The notes under the pieces are model-generated. The model was given only the letters and a program-made list of their open reading frames with translations. It was not told where the DNA came from and did no database searches. Made by a program: the position numbers and the translations under genes. A stretch of DNA of 64,000 bases from Burkholderia cenocepacia. GTDB taxonomy: Bacteria > Pseudomonadota > Gammaproteobacteria > Burkholderiales > Burkholderiaceae. This document shows, piece after piece, positions 43,102 through 50,768 of this stretch; position 1 is the first letter of the stretch, and every line of letters starts with the position of its first letter. Where the stretch lies: the NCBI RefSeq assembly GCF_900446215.1, contig NZ_UAQZ01000017.1, positions 248,001 to 312,000 on the forward strand. The letters are read 5' to 3'.

Positions 43102-44016
43102 ATGCCGATGCATTCCACCGCCGCGCCGGCACCGCTCTGCGAGATCGACGGGCTGAAGATCGGTTTCCGCGGGCACGACGGCAGCGTCACCGACGCCGTG
43201 CGCGACCTGTCGCTGACGCTCGCGCCGGGCGAGCGGCTCGGCATCGTCGGCGAATCGGGCTCCGGCAAGTCGTTGACCGGCCGCGCGCTGCTCGGCCTGC
43301 TGCCCGACGCCGCGCGCTGGTCGGCGCGCACGATGCGCTTCGCGGGCCACGACCTGCTCGCGATGTCGCCGCGCGAGCGCCGGCGGCTGTGCGGCAGCCA
43401 GATGGGCATGATCCTGCAGGACCCGAAATATTCGCTGAACCCGGTGATGACGGTCGCGAAGCAGATGGGCGAGGCGTTCCGGCTGCACGAGCCGGGCCTG
43501 CGCGGCCGTGCGCTGCGCGAGCGGATCGTCGACGCGCTCGCGGCCGTGCAGATCCGCGACCCGGCGCGCGTCGCCGATGCGTATCCGCACGAGTTGTCGG
43601 GCGGCATGGGCCAGCGCGTGATGATCGCGATGATGGTGTCGACCGGCCCGCGCCTCTTGATCGCCGACGAGCCGACCTCCGCGCTCGACGTCGCGGTGTC
43701 GATGCAGGTGCTCGCGGTGCTCGACGCGATGATCGCGCGGCACGGCACGGGCCTGATGTTCATCAGCCACGACCTGCCGCTCGTGATGTCGTTCTGCGAC
43801 CGCGTCGCGGTGATGTATGCGGGCCGCGTGGTCGAGACCTGCGCCGCGCGCGACCTGCGCGACGCCACGCATCCCTACACGCGCGGGCTGCTCGCGGCGA
43901 ACCCGCCGCTCGCGGACCCGCCCGACGAACTGCCGGTGCTGCGGCGTGACCCGGCATGGCTCGAGCCCGCGCCGCCGGCCGCCGCGAGAACCGATCGACA
44001 GGAGGCCGCACGATGA
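43102..44016 (+). CDS. ddpD: D-Ala-D-Ala ABC transporter, ATP-binding subunit 1
   Basis: 304 residues from MPMHSTAAPAPL. Walker A is GESGSGKS, the signature is LSGGMGQRVMIAMM and Walker B is LLIADEPTSALD, followed by the His switch SHDLPLVMSF. The tail has the oligopeptide-ATPase extension (HPYTRGLLAANPPLADPPDELPVL) but without the Cys cluster some members carry. I chose the ATG at 43102 because GGAG lies six bases upstream (43092-43095); an in-frame ATG at 43090 overlaps the ddpC end. It powers uptake together with DdpF. Confidence 0.9.
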   Translation: MPMHSTAAPAPLCEIDGLKIGFRGHDGSVTDAVRDLSLTLAPGERLGIVGESGSGKSLTGRALLGLLPDAARWSARTMRFAGHDLLAMSPRERRRLCGSQMGMILQDPKYSLNPVMTVAKQMGEAFRLHEPGLRGRALRERIVDALAAVQIRDPARVADAYPHELSGGMGQRVMIAMMVSTGPRLLIADEPTSALDVAVSMQVLAVLDAMIARHGTGLMFISHDLPLVMSFCDRVAVMYAGRVVETCAARDLRDATHPYTRGLLAANPPLADPPDELPVLRRDPAWLEPAPPAAARTDRQEAAR

Positions 44017-44789
44017 TCGACGTCGATCATGCATCGATCCGTTTCCCGACCCGCACGGGTCACGTCGACGCCGTGCGCGACGCGAGCTTCGCGGTGCGCG
44101 ACGGCGAAGTGTTCGGGCTGGTCGGCGAATCGGGCTCCGGCAAGTCGACGCTGCTGCGGGCGCTGACGGGCCTCGTGCCGCTCGCGTCCGGCGGCCTGTC
44201 GATCGACGGCCGCCCGGTGGGCGGCACGCCCGATCGCGCGTTCCGCCGCCACGTGCAGATGGTGTTCCAGGATCCGTATGCATCGCTGCATCCGCGCTTC
44301 ACCGTCGACCAGACGCTGCGCGAGCCGCTGTCGATCCACGCGATCGGCGATGCCGATGCGCGGATCGCCCACGCGCTGTCCGAAGTCGGCCTCGGCCCGG
44401 CGTTCCGCTTCCGCTATCCGCACCAGTTGTCCGGCGGCCAGCGGCAGCGCGTCGCGATCGCCCGCGCGCTGATCGTCGAGCCGCGCGTGCTGCTGCTCGA
44501 CGAGCCGACGTCCGCGCTCGACGTGTCGGTGCAGGCCGAGATCCTGAACCTGTTGCGCCGCCTGCATCGCGAACGCAACCTGACGATGATCCTCGTCAGC
44601 CACAACCTCGCGGTGATCGGCTTCCTGTGCCAGCGCGTCGCGGTGATGCAGCACGGCGAGATCGTCGAGCAGCTGCGGATCGAGGACGTGCGCGCCGGAC
44701 GGGTCGCTCGCGACTACACGCGCACGCTGCTGAATGCGACCGAAGGCTACCGCCGTCTCGACCCGGTGGTCGACGCGCCTGCCTCGTGA
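44013..44789 (+). CDS. ddpF: D-Ala-D-Ala ABC transporter, ATP-binding subunit 2
   Basis: 258 residues from MIDVDHASIRF. Walker A GESGSGKST, Q-loop MVFQDPYASLHPRFT, signature LSGGQRQRVAIARAL, Walker B VLLLDEPTSALDVS and switch His in SHNLAVIGF are all intact. AGGAGG (44000-44005) precedes the ATG, which overlaps the ddpD stop as ATGA, so the two ATPases are translationally coupled. It closes the ddp operon; glsB 130 bases downstream has its own binding site and is probably separate. The order matches E. coli ddpF. Confidence 0.9.
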   Translation: MIDVDHASIRFPTRTGHVDAVRDASFAVRDGEVFGLVGESGSGKSTLLRALTGLVPLASGGLSIDGRPVGGTPDRAFRRHVQMVFQDPYASLHPRFTVDQTLREPLSIHAIGDADARIAHALSEVGLGPAFRFRYPHQLSGGQRQRVAIARALIVEPRVLLLDEPTSALDVSVQAEILNLLRRLHRERNLTMILVSHNLAVIGFLCQRVAVMQHGEIVEQLRIEDVRAGRVARDYTRTLLNATEGYRRLDPVVDAPAS

Positions 44790-44918
44790 CATCCGCCGGA
44801 CGCGAACGCATGCGATACTGCGCACGCCACGCGCCGGCTTGCCGCCGCATGGAACCCTTGCGTACCGCACGGGTCAACTTCCTTTCGTCAACAGCTCAAT
44901 CGCAATAGGGAGGCGTTC

Positions 44919-45173
44919 ATGCTGCAATTCATCGAAACCCTGGTCGTCGGGCTCATCGTCGGCCTCCTCGCCCGCGCGTTCAAGCCGGGCGACGACAAGA
45001 TGGGCATCCTGATGACCATCGTGCTCGGCGTCGTCGGCTCACTGGTGGCCGGCTATGTCGGCCGCGCCGCCGGCTGGTATGCGCCGGGCCAGGGCGCCGG
45101 CTGGATCGCGTCGATCATCGGTGCGATCGTGCTGCTCGTCGTCGTGGGTGCGATCCGCAAGCGCACGAGCTGA
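44919..45173 (+). CDS. GlsB/YeaQ/YmgE-family small membrane protein
   Basis: 84 residues with three hydrophobic segments: LVVGLIVGLLARAFKPG, GILMTIVLGVVGSLVAGYVG and IASIIGAIVLLVVVGAI. The LARAFKPGDDKMG phrase is the conserved transglycosylase-associated/GlsB signature. These inner-membrane proteins are stress-associated and of unclear mechanism. GGGAGG precedes the ATG at 44919. Its terminator hairpin downstream has been split by an IS element, so the normal 3' end of this transcript is disrupted here. Confidence 0.88.
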   Translation: MLQFIETLVVGLIVGLLARAFKPGDDKMGILMTIVLGVVGSLVAGYVGRAAGWYAPGQGAGWIASIIGAIVLLVVVGAIRKRTS

Positions 45174-45197
45174 ACACCGCGCGCCCCGCACCAGCGC

Positions 45198-45211
45198 AAA
45201 ACGGCCGCTCG
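45198..45211 (+). terminator. left arm of the glsB terminator, split by an IS element
   Basis: AAAACGGCCGCTCG here is the exact complement of CGAGCGGCCGTTTT at 46667-46680 on the other side of the element. Rejoined through the loop ATCA the two make a 14-bp stem with an A-run/T-run, a bidirectional intrinsic terminator. Confidence 0.85.
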
Positions 45212-45265
45212 ATCATGAGCTGCACCCCAAAAGTTGGACTAGATCCAACCTTTGGGGTGTTTTTC

Positions 45266-45793
45266 ATGACGAAGTACGACGAACGTTTTCGGCGTCGAGT
45301 GGTTCAGGCGTACCTGGCTGGAGAGGCCGGCACCAAGACACTTGCTCACCGTTACGGAGTGGGCAGGACAATGGTGCGACGTTGGGTGGCGAGCTATCGC
45401 GAGCATGGTGAACAGGGGCTGCGCAAGAAGCACAGCCACTACGACGCGCGATTCAAATTGTCAGTCCTTCAGCGGATGCGGCGCGATGAACTGTCGTATG
45501 CACAGGTGGCAGCGCTGTTCGGCATCCGCAATGAACGAAGCATCCCGATCTGGGAGCGTCTGTATCATGAGGGCGGTATAGATGCGTTGGCGCCTCGTCG
45601 CCGAGGGCGCCCTCCGAAAATGATCACCTCACCACCACCGAAATCCCCCGACGATACCGTGCAGAAAGAGCCGAGCCGCGAGGAACTGCTCAAGGAAATC
45701 GTGTATTTGCGCGCGGAGGTGGCATACCTAAAAAAGCTCGATGCGCTGCTGCAATCCAAGAAGCAGGCAGCGCCCAGGAAAAAGCGCAAATAG
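45266..45793 (+). CDS. IS3-family OrfA (transposase DNA-binding subunit)
   Basis: 175 residues from MTKYDERFRRRVVQAYLAGE. Two helix-turn-helix units are visible (TKTLAHRYGVGRTMVRRWVASY and LSYAQVAALFGIRNERSIPIWERLYHEGG), then a basic Pro-rich hinge (RRRGRPPKM) and a C-terminal leucine-zipper-like helix (REELLKEIVYLRAEVAYLKKLDALLQ) used for multimerisation. The end holds a G-AAA-AAG slippery heptamer (45778-45784) from which a -1 shift would run into orfB without a stop, producing the OrfAB transposase. Confidence 0.92.
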   Translation: MTKYDERFRRRVVQAYLAGEAGTKTLAHRYGVGRTMVRRWVASYREHGEQGLRKKHSHYDARFKLSVLQRMRRDELSYAQVAALFGIRNERSIPIWERLYHEGGIDALAPRRRGRPPKMITSPPPKSPDDTVQKEPSREELLKEIVYLRAEVAYLKKLDALLQSKKQAAPRKKRK

Positions 45794-46629
45794 TGCGTGA
45801 GCTCAGGCAGTGTCATCCGGTAGCTGCGCTCCTGAAGGCGGCAGGCCTGGCGCGCAGCACGTTCTATTACCAGCTCAAGGCATTGGCTGCCGGCGATCGG
45901 TATGCGAATCTCAAAGCGAAGATCCAGACCGTATACGACCACCACAAGGGCCGTTACGGCTATCGGCGAATCACGGCGGCGATCCGGCAGACCGGAGATG
46001 CGATCAACCACAAGACCGTGCAACGGTTGATGGGACAGCTGCAATTGAAATCTCTGGTACGCCCAAAGAGATATCGTTCCTGGCGAGGCGAAGTCGGCCG
46101 CGTTGCCCCGAATCTACTGCGGCGTCAGTTTGATGCTGAACGCCCGAATCAGAAGTGGGTGACCGACGTGACCGAATTCAATGTAGAGGGCCAAAAGCTC
46201 TATCTATCGCCGGTGATGGACTTGTACAACGGGGAGATCGTCGCTTACCAAATGGATGAGCGCCCGAGCTTCGAGTTGGTCAGCTGCATGTTGAAGAAGG
46301 CGTTGGCCAAGCTCGATGATGAAGGACGGCCGTTACTGCATTCGGATCAAGGCTGGCAGTATCAGATGCCCGCCTACCGTCGGCTGTTGAAGCAGCATGC
46401 GCTCACCCAGAGCATGTCGCGCAGAGGCAACTGCCTTGATAACGCAGCCATGGAGAGCTTCTTCGGCACGCTGAAATCCGAGTGCTATCGGCTGACGCGC
46501 TTTGCGAGCGTGGAGCAGTTGCGAGATGCGTTGAGCCGTTACATCCACTACTACAACCACGAACGCATCAAGCTGAAATTAAATGGGCTGAGTCCCGTGC
46601 AATACAGGACTCAGCCCTTGGCCGCTTAG
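45793..46629 (+). CDS. IS3-family OrfB (DDE transposase catalytic part)
   Basis: 278 residues counted from a GTG at 45793, one base overlapping the orfA stop; the functional product is more likely the OrfAB fusion through the slippery site. An HTH_21 segment (GRYGYRRITAAIRQTG, then VQRLMGQLQLKSLVRPKRY) precedes the integrase core. The DDE triad is visible: Asp in VTDVTEF, Asp in LLHSDQGWQYQ and Glu in NAAMESFFGTLKSE. The C-terminal YYNHERIKLKLNGLSPVQYR is typical of the IS150 subgroup. Nothing suggests inactivation. Confidence 0.92.
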   Translation: MRELRQCHPVAALLKAAGLARSTFYYQLKALAAGDRYANLKAKIQTVYDHHKGRYGYRRITAAIRQTGDAINHKTVQRLMGQLQLKSLVRPKRYRSWRGEVGRVAPNLLRRQFDAERPNQKWVTDVTEFNVEGQKLYLSPVMDLYNGEIVAYQMDERPSFELVSCMLKKALAKLDDEGRPLLHSDQGWQYQMPAYRRLLKQHALTQSMSRRGNCLDNAAMESFFGTLKSECYRLTRFASVEQLRDALSRYIHYYNHERIKLKLNGLSPVQYRTQPLAA

Positions 46630-46666
46630 CTTTTAACCGTCCAACTTCGTGGGGTCAGTTCAATCA

Positions 46667-46954
46667 CGAGCGGCCGTTTTGCTTTCCGGACGACGCTAAC
46701 CGTTGCCGGCGCAACGGTTACCGCGATCGTTCGTCATGCGATCTTGTCCCATCCCGCGTTTCCCCACCTTGCGGATGCGCAGATCCGGCCTACATTGGTT
46801 GAAGCACTGCGCGGTCATTTGCTTATTACCTATATTTTCGTTTTTTGATTCAAGAGGTCCGATGGTTTTGCCGTTTACGCAGATAGCATCGCAGCGTTGA
46901 CGGACTGCCACCCGAGCGGCCCCGCTGCGACGCGCTTCCTCTCTGGAGCCTGTC
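46667..46954. other. right arm of the split terminator and upstream region of the pilin-like gene
   Basis: The first 14 bases are the right arm of the interrupted terminator. The rest (to 46954) is moderately AT-rich around 46810-46870, with runs such as TTTGCTTATTACC and a T-run at 46842-46848, and probably holds the promoter of the small secreted protein gene. No gene is supported in it. Confidence 0.4.
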
Positions 46955-47287
46955 ATGAAGCATCGCGTGTTCGCCTCGTTCGCCCTGGCTGCCTCGCTTC
47001 TGGCCTCGTCCTCGTCATTCGCCGCCGGCGCGTCCGGCATCATCTACTTTTCCGGCATGATCGTCGAGCCGCCCTGCTCGTTCGCGCTCGACACGGCCAA
47101 CGCGGCCCGGGCACACGTGCGCCCCGACTGCCCGCGTCCGGCCGCCGGCCAGATCGCGTTCGTCGACGCGGCAACCCAGCGCTCGCTGAAGACCGCGCTC
47201 TTTACGCAAGCCTCCCGCGCAATCGTTTTACCTGACCGTCCGGGCAACGACCATGCACCGATGATCGCCGTCGTGACCTACCAGTAA
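46955..47287 (+). CDS. small secreted protein, fimbrial-subunit-like N-terminus
   Basis: 110 residues. A signal peptide is cleaved after FAA (about residue 24). The mature start GASGIIYFSGMIVEPPCSF resembles the first strand of type 1 pilin-like subunits (GxIxFxGxIVxxxC), and a second Cys (PDCPRP) could form the usual disulfide. The protein is shorter than a pilin (about 160) and lacks the C-terminal donor-strand groove pattern, so it may be a stand-alone derivative. GGAG precedes the ATG. The role is unknown; the pilin resemblance is low-level pattern recognition. Confidence 0.7.
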   Translation: MKHRVFASFALAASLLASSSSFAAGASGIIYFSGMIVEPPCSFALDTANAARAHVRPDCPRPAAGQIAFVDAATQRSLKTALFTQASRAIVLPDRPGNDHAPMIAVVTYQ

Positions 47288-47308
47288 AGCCCGCCGCGGC
47301 GCCGCGCG

Positions 47309-48181
47309 TCAGTCGCGGTGACGCGCGATCCAGTCGCTGAACGCGCGGATCTTCTGCTGGCTGCCGAGGTTCTCGGGGTAGACGAAGAAGTAGCGTGCGC
47401 CCGTTTCGAGCACGATGTCGAACGGCCGTTCGAGCCGGCGCGCGCTCACGTCGTCGTCGACGAGCGTCACGTCGCCGATCGCGACGCCGAAGCCCTGCAT
47501 CGCCGCGTTCGTCGCGAGATCGAGCGTGTCGAACGTCGGCCCGCGCGCGGGATCGACGCCGCGCTCGCCCGCATGGTCGAGCCATGCACGCCAGTCGCGG
47601 TGGTCGCGCGTCGGGTGCAGCAGCGTGTGATGCGCGAGATCGCCGACCGCGCCGAGCGGCGACGCCTGCCGCAACTCGGGCGCGCAAACGGGTGTCAGCC
47701 GCTCGTCGAACAGCGGCAGCGCGACGACGCCCGGGCCCGGCGACGTCCCGTAGACGATCGCCGCGTCGAACGGCTCGCTCGAGAAATCGACGACGTGCTG
47801 CCACGTGGTCGTGATCTGCACGTGGAGATCGGGATGTTCGCCCTGGAAGCGCATGATGCGCGGCAGCATCCAGCGCATCACGCAGGTCGGCACCTTCAGC
47901 GCGAGATCGGTGCGCTGCCGCGTGAGCTTCATCGAGATGTCCTCGATCCGCGCGAAGCTCTCGTCGACCACCGGCAGCAACTGCTCGCCTTCGGCCGTCA
48001 GCGTGAGGCCCTTCGCATGCCGCCTGAACAGCGGAAAACCGTAATGCGCCTCGAGCGTCTGGATCTGGCGGCTCACCGCACCCTGCGTGATGCACAGCTG
48101 CTCGGCCGCGCGCGTGAAGCTGCGGTGGCGGGCCACCGTCGAGAAGATCTGCAGCGCGTGCAGGGGCGGAAGTCGGCGCAT
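47309..48181 (-). CDS. LysR-family transcriptional regulator, GcvA/AmpR-like
   Basis: 290 residues. The N-terminal helix-turn-helix reads RRLPPLHALQIFSTVARHRSFTRAAEQLCITQGAVSRQIQTLE, and LFRRHAKGLTLTAEGEQLL is typical of the GcvA/AmpR subgroup that also includes PenR regulators of Burkholderia beta-lactamases. It lies 106 bases downstream of the degenerate PenA-like gene on the same strand. True penR genes are divergent from their beta-lactamase, so this is not the standard penR-penA pair. It converges on the pilin-like gene with 21 bases between. Confidence 0.88.
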   Translation of the reverse strand: MRRLPPLHALQIFSTVARHRSFTRAAEQLCITQGAVSRQIQTLEAHYGFPLFRRHAKGLTLTAEGEQLLPVVDESFARIEDISMKLTRQRTDLALKVPTCVMRWMLPRIMRFQGEHPDLHVQITTTWQHVVDFSSEPFDAAIVYGTSPGPGVVALPLFDERLTPVCAPELRQASPLGAVGDLAHHTLLHPTRDHRDWRAWLDHAGERGVDPARGPTFDTLDLATNAAMQGFGVAIGDVTLVDDDVSARRLERPFDIVLETGARYFFVYPENLGSQQKIRAFSDWIARHRD

Positions 48182-48287
48182 GGCGAACGGGAAACGGAAA
48201 ACGGCGCGGAAGGACCGCGCGCCGACGCCGGCGCGCGCTGACCGACACGATAAGCCAAACGCCGGCTTTGCGCGAGACGCCGGGTAC

Positions 48288-49187
48288 TCAGGCCGTCGCG
48301 GTGAGCGCGCCCGCCGCGATGCGCGCCGCCGAGGCGACGACGTCCGCGCGCGCCGCGGCATCGGCCTGCGGCTGCGTGAACGACACGGCCATCACGATCG
48401 GTGCGCGCGCCGGCGGCCACAGCACCGCGACGTCGGTCGTCGTGCCGAAGCCGCCGGTCCCGGCCTTGTCCGCGACGCGCCAGCCGGGCGGCACGCCCGC
48501 CGCGATGCCGGTCGCGCCGCGCGCGCCGCCGACCATCCACTCCGTCAGTTGCGCGCGCTGCGGTTCGCGCAGCGCGTCGCCGAGCAACAGCCGCTGCAGC
48601 GTGTCGACCATCGCGACCGGCGTCGACGTGTCGCGCTCGTCGCCGGGCGCGGCCTTGTTCAGTTCGGGTTCCCAGTGATCGAGGCGGAAGGTGGTGTCGC
48701 CGCTTTCGCGCGCGAACGCGGTGACGGCCTGCGGGCCGCCGAGCACGCCCATCAGCAGGTTGCCCGCGCCCTTGTCGCCCGACTGCAGCATCGCGGCGCA
48801 CAGCTGCGCGATCGTCATGCCGGTGTCGACGTGGCTCTCCGTAATCGGGGAGCCGGACACGATTTCATAGCGGCGATACAGGATGCGACGCGGCAGCAGC
48901 GATGCGTCGAGCGCACCGCGCGCGAGCATCGCAGCGGCCGCCATCACCGCATACGTACCGCACAGCGGGAAGCGTTCGCGTGCGTGATGCGCGATGCGTA
49001 CGCCGTTCGACGTATCGAGCGCGGCGACGCCGAGCCGCCCGTTCGAGGCCTTTTCGAGCGCGGCGAGTTCGGCTTGTGCGGTGTGGGCGCGCCCCTGGTC
49101 GGCGACCGGCGCGGACGTGCACGCGGCAACGAACGGCGCGGCAACGGCGGCAAGCAACAGCGAGCGGCGTGTCGGAGAGTGTTCCAT
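48288..49187 (-). CDS. class A beta-lactamase homologue with destroyed active site, lipoprotein (PenA-like)
   Basis: 299 residues with the same layout as Burkholderia PenA: MEHSPTRRSLLLAAVAAPF with twin arginines and a lipobox (VAAC), then a class A beta-lactamase fold. The catalytic motifs are lost: SxxK is Gly77-Thr-Tyr-Ala80 (CGTYAVM), SDN is Gly137-Asp-Lys139 (LQSGDKGAGN) and KTG is Lys241-Ala-Gly243. Only the omega-loop Glu173 and Asn177 (WEPELN) remain. I confirmed each change in the nucleotide sequence. The frame is intact over full length with normal codon use, which argues for a maintained non-hydrolytic protein, perhaps a beta-lactam or peptidoglycan-ligand binder. Confidence 0.88.
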   Translation of the reverse strand: MEHSPTRRSLLLAAVAAPFVAACTSAPVADQGRAHTAQAELAALEKASNGRLGVAALDTSNGVRIAHHARERFPLCGTYAVMAAAAMLARGALDASLLPRRILYRRYEIVSGSPITESHVDTGMTIAQLCAAMLQSGDKGAGNLLMGVLGGPQAVTAFARESGDTTFRLDHWEPELNKAAPGDERDTSTPVAMVDTLQRLLLGDALREPQRAQLTEWMVGGARGATGIAAGVPPGWRVADKAGTGGFGTTTDVAVLWPPARAPIVMAVSFTQPQADAAARADVVASAARIAAGALTATA

Positions 49188-49398
49188 GAATGAGGTCTGT
49201 TCTGTCGGAAACGGTGGCTCGAAGCAACGCGGCCGCGCATCCGCGACGCGCGACCGTTCACGCCGACGGCCGGCCCGCGACGGCATTCGCCGCGCATCCC
49301 CGAAAGACGCCCGTCGGCCCCGCGCGATGGCGGGATTCGCATGAACAGACCCTAGCGTAGCAGCGACCGCCGTCGCGTTCCAGCGAAACGGCCCCGCC

Positions 49399-50268
49399 TC
49401 ACCCTTGCGACGAAGGCAGGTACGGCATCGGATTCACCGGCTTGCCGTCGCGTCGCACCTCGAACAGCAGCGCGACGCGCGAGTTGTCGAGATCGCCCAT
49501 CTCGGCGATCGCATCGCCCTGATGCACGATGTCGCCCGTCTTCACGAGCAGCTTGCGGTTGTGCGCATAGGCGGTCAGGAAATCCGCGTTGTGCTGGACG
49601 ATGATCAGGCTGCCGTAATCGTTCAGGCCGGTGCCCGCGTACATCACGCGGCCGTCGGCCGCGGCGCGAACCGGGTCGCCCGGCCGGCCGGCGATCTGGA
49701 TGCCGCGGTTCTGGCCGGGCCGGAACCCGTCGACGATCTTGCCGGTTGCCGGCCACTTGAGCGCGACGCCGCCCGCATGGCGACGGGTTTCCTTGACGAC
49801 CTGACGGTCGCTCGCGCTCGATGCGCCGGCCTGCGAAGTGGCTTGCGCGGTTGTCTGCGAATTGCCCTGACTACCCGCCGCGCCATTGCTCGCGACGGCC
49901 TGCGTGGCGGCCGCTCCCGCGGGCGGCAACGGCTGCTGCCTGACGATGCGCAGCACCTGCCCCCTGCGCAGCCTGCCGTTCGCGGCCAGCTTGTTCCAGG
50001 TGCGCAAGTCGGCCACGCTGCAATCGTTCGCGGAAGCGATGCCCGTCAGCGTGTCGCCGCGTTTCACGACGTACTTCTGCGCGACGAGAATCGGCGCGGG
50101 CGGCATCGCGGCGGCCGACGGCGCGGCAGGCGGGCTCGAATCAGCGGGCTTTCCCGCCAGCGTGTCGCTCGGCGGAACGGACTGCGGACTTGCACAACCG
50201 GCCATGACGAGCACGGCGGCCAGGCCCGACAGCCACGCCGCCTTGCGGTGAATCTCGCGCGTTTTCAT
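49399..50268 (-). CDS. NlpD-like lipoprotein with LysM and degenerate LytM (M23) domains
   Basis: 289 residues. A lipoprotein signal (LAAVLVMAGC) is followed by a Pro/Ala-rich linker, one LysM domain (KYVVKRGDTLTGIASANDCSVADLRTWNKL, about residues 70-115), a Ser/Gln/Ala-rich spacer and a LytM domain (about 185-289). Three of the four zinc ligands of active M23 enzymes are missing: the HxxxD site reads NRGIQ and the HxH site reads ALLFEV; only the YAH histidine remains. This is the pattern of NlpD/EnvC-type amidase activators. It should act in the periplasm in septal peptidoglycan splitting. Confidence 0.88.
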   Translation of the reverse strand: MKTREIHRKAAWLSGLAAVLVMAGCASPQSVPPSDTLAGKPADSSPPAAPSAAAMPPAPILVAQKYVVKRGDTLTGIASANDCSVADLRTWNKLAANGRLRRGQVLRIVRQQPLPPAGAAATQAVASNGAAGSQGNSQTTAQATSQAGASSASDRQVVKETRRHAGGVALKWPATGKIVDGFRPGQNRGIQIAGRPGDPVRAAADGRVMYAGTGLNDYGSLIIVQHNADFLTAYAHNRKLLVKTGDIVHQGDAIAEMGDLDNSRVALLFEVRRDGKPVNPMPYLPSSQG

Positions 50269-50504
50269 GGACGATCCGACTCCGGTTTGACAATCTTTCA
50301 AGCATCTCAAAAACGGAACGGCCGACGTGTAACCGGATGCAAACAATGATGACAAACGATCACGGACCGGATGCCGGCCGGCATTCGCTACCGGTAATAC
50401 GGTCCGATCCGGAAAAACTTGATGGTGTTTTCGCAGAAAAACGGAAGAATTTTCGTCGCAAAAAACTATGGCTGATTTATTTCAATAGGCACGCACCGCG
50501 ACGT

Positions 50505-50615
50505 TCATCGCCACCACGCGACAAGTTCGGCACCGGCCCACGCGACGCCGATGCACAGGAACAGCAGATGCAGCGCGATCTTGAACGACACGCCCCATGA
50601 CGAATCGATCTGCAT
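50505..50615 (-). CDS. 36-residue single-span membrane protein
   Basis: A short minus-strand frame starts MQIDSSWGVSFKIALHLLFL and ends AELVAWWR, with one hydrophobic helix (about residues 11-32). GGGGAG lies six bases before the ATG at 50615, an unusually good ribosome binding site. A longer opposite-strand frame over the same bases has poor composition. The Trp-rich C-terminus and single helix are typical of bacterial small inner-membrane proteins that modulate larger complexes. No partner is apparent; the divergent LysR gene starts 153 bases away. Function unknown. Confidence 0.6.
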   Translation of the reverse strand: MQIDSSWGVSFKIALHLLFLCIGVAWAGAELVAWWR

Positions 50616-50768
50616 GACAGGCTCCCCGGTTGATGTGCGTCCATGATCGACCATCGATCGCGCCCCGAAAATGCGGAAGCGGCGAACCGGGTCTCAGGCC
50701 AGCCCTGAGACCGGCGCCGCGGTTCCTGCTAACTTATCGGCCATTCCCCACCCATCGCTCCGCCCATC

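Larger units (their letters stand above)
45212..46666 (+). mobile_element. IS3-family (IS150-like) insertion sequence with target duplication
   Basis: The element spans 45216-46662 (1447 bases) and is flanked by the direct repeat ATCA (45212-45215 and 46663-46666). Its ends are TGAGCTGCACCCCAAAAG and, inverted, TGAACTGACCCCACGAAG, both continuing to GTTGGAC; the tips end TGA and TCA, as in IS3 members. It carries orfA and orfB in the frameshift arrangement. The ends are complete and both reading frames are open, so it may be active. The fresh-looking target repeat suggests a recent insertion. I cannot name the exact ISfinder entry. Confidence 0.93.

Noticed and set aside
40998-43868. A 956-codon minus-strand frame across ddpB, ddpC and ddpD
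   Set aside because: It spans three genes with strong family motifs on the plus strand and has low-complexity shadow composition.
47309-49187. A standard penR-penA resistance pair
   Set aside because: The beta-lactamase homologue lacks the catalytic Ser and Lys, and the LysR gene is downstream in the same direction rather than divergent.
50337-50600. An 87-residue plus-strand frame between the NlpD-like and LysR genes
   Set aside because: No ribosome binding site or domain; the opposite strand holds a better small membrane protein with a strong binding site.
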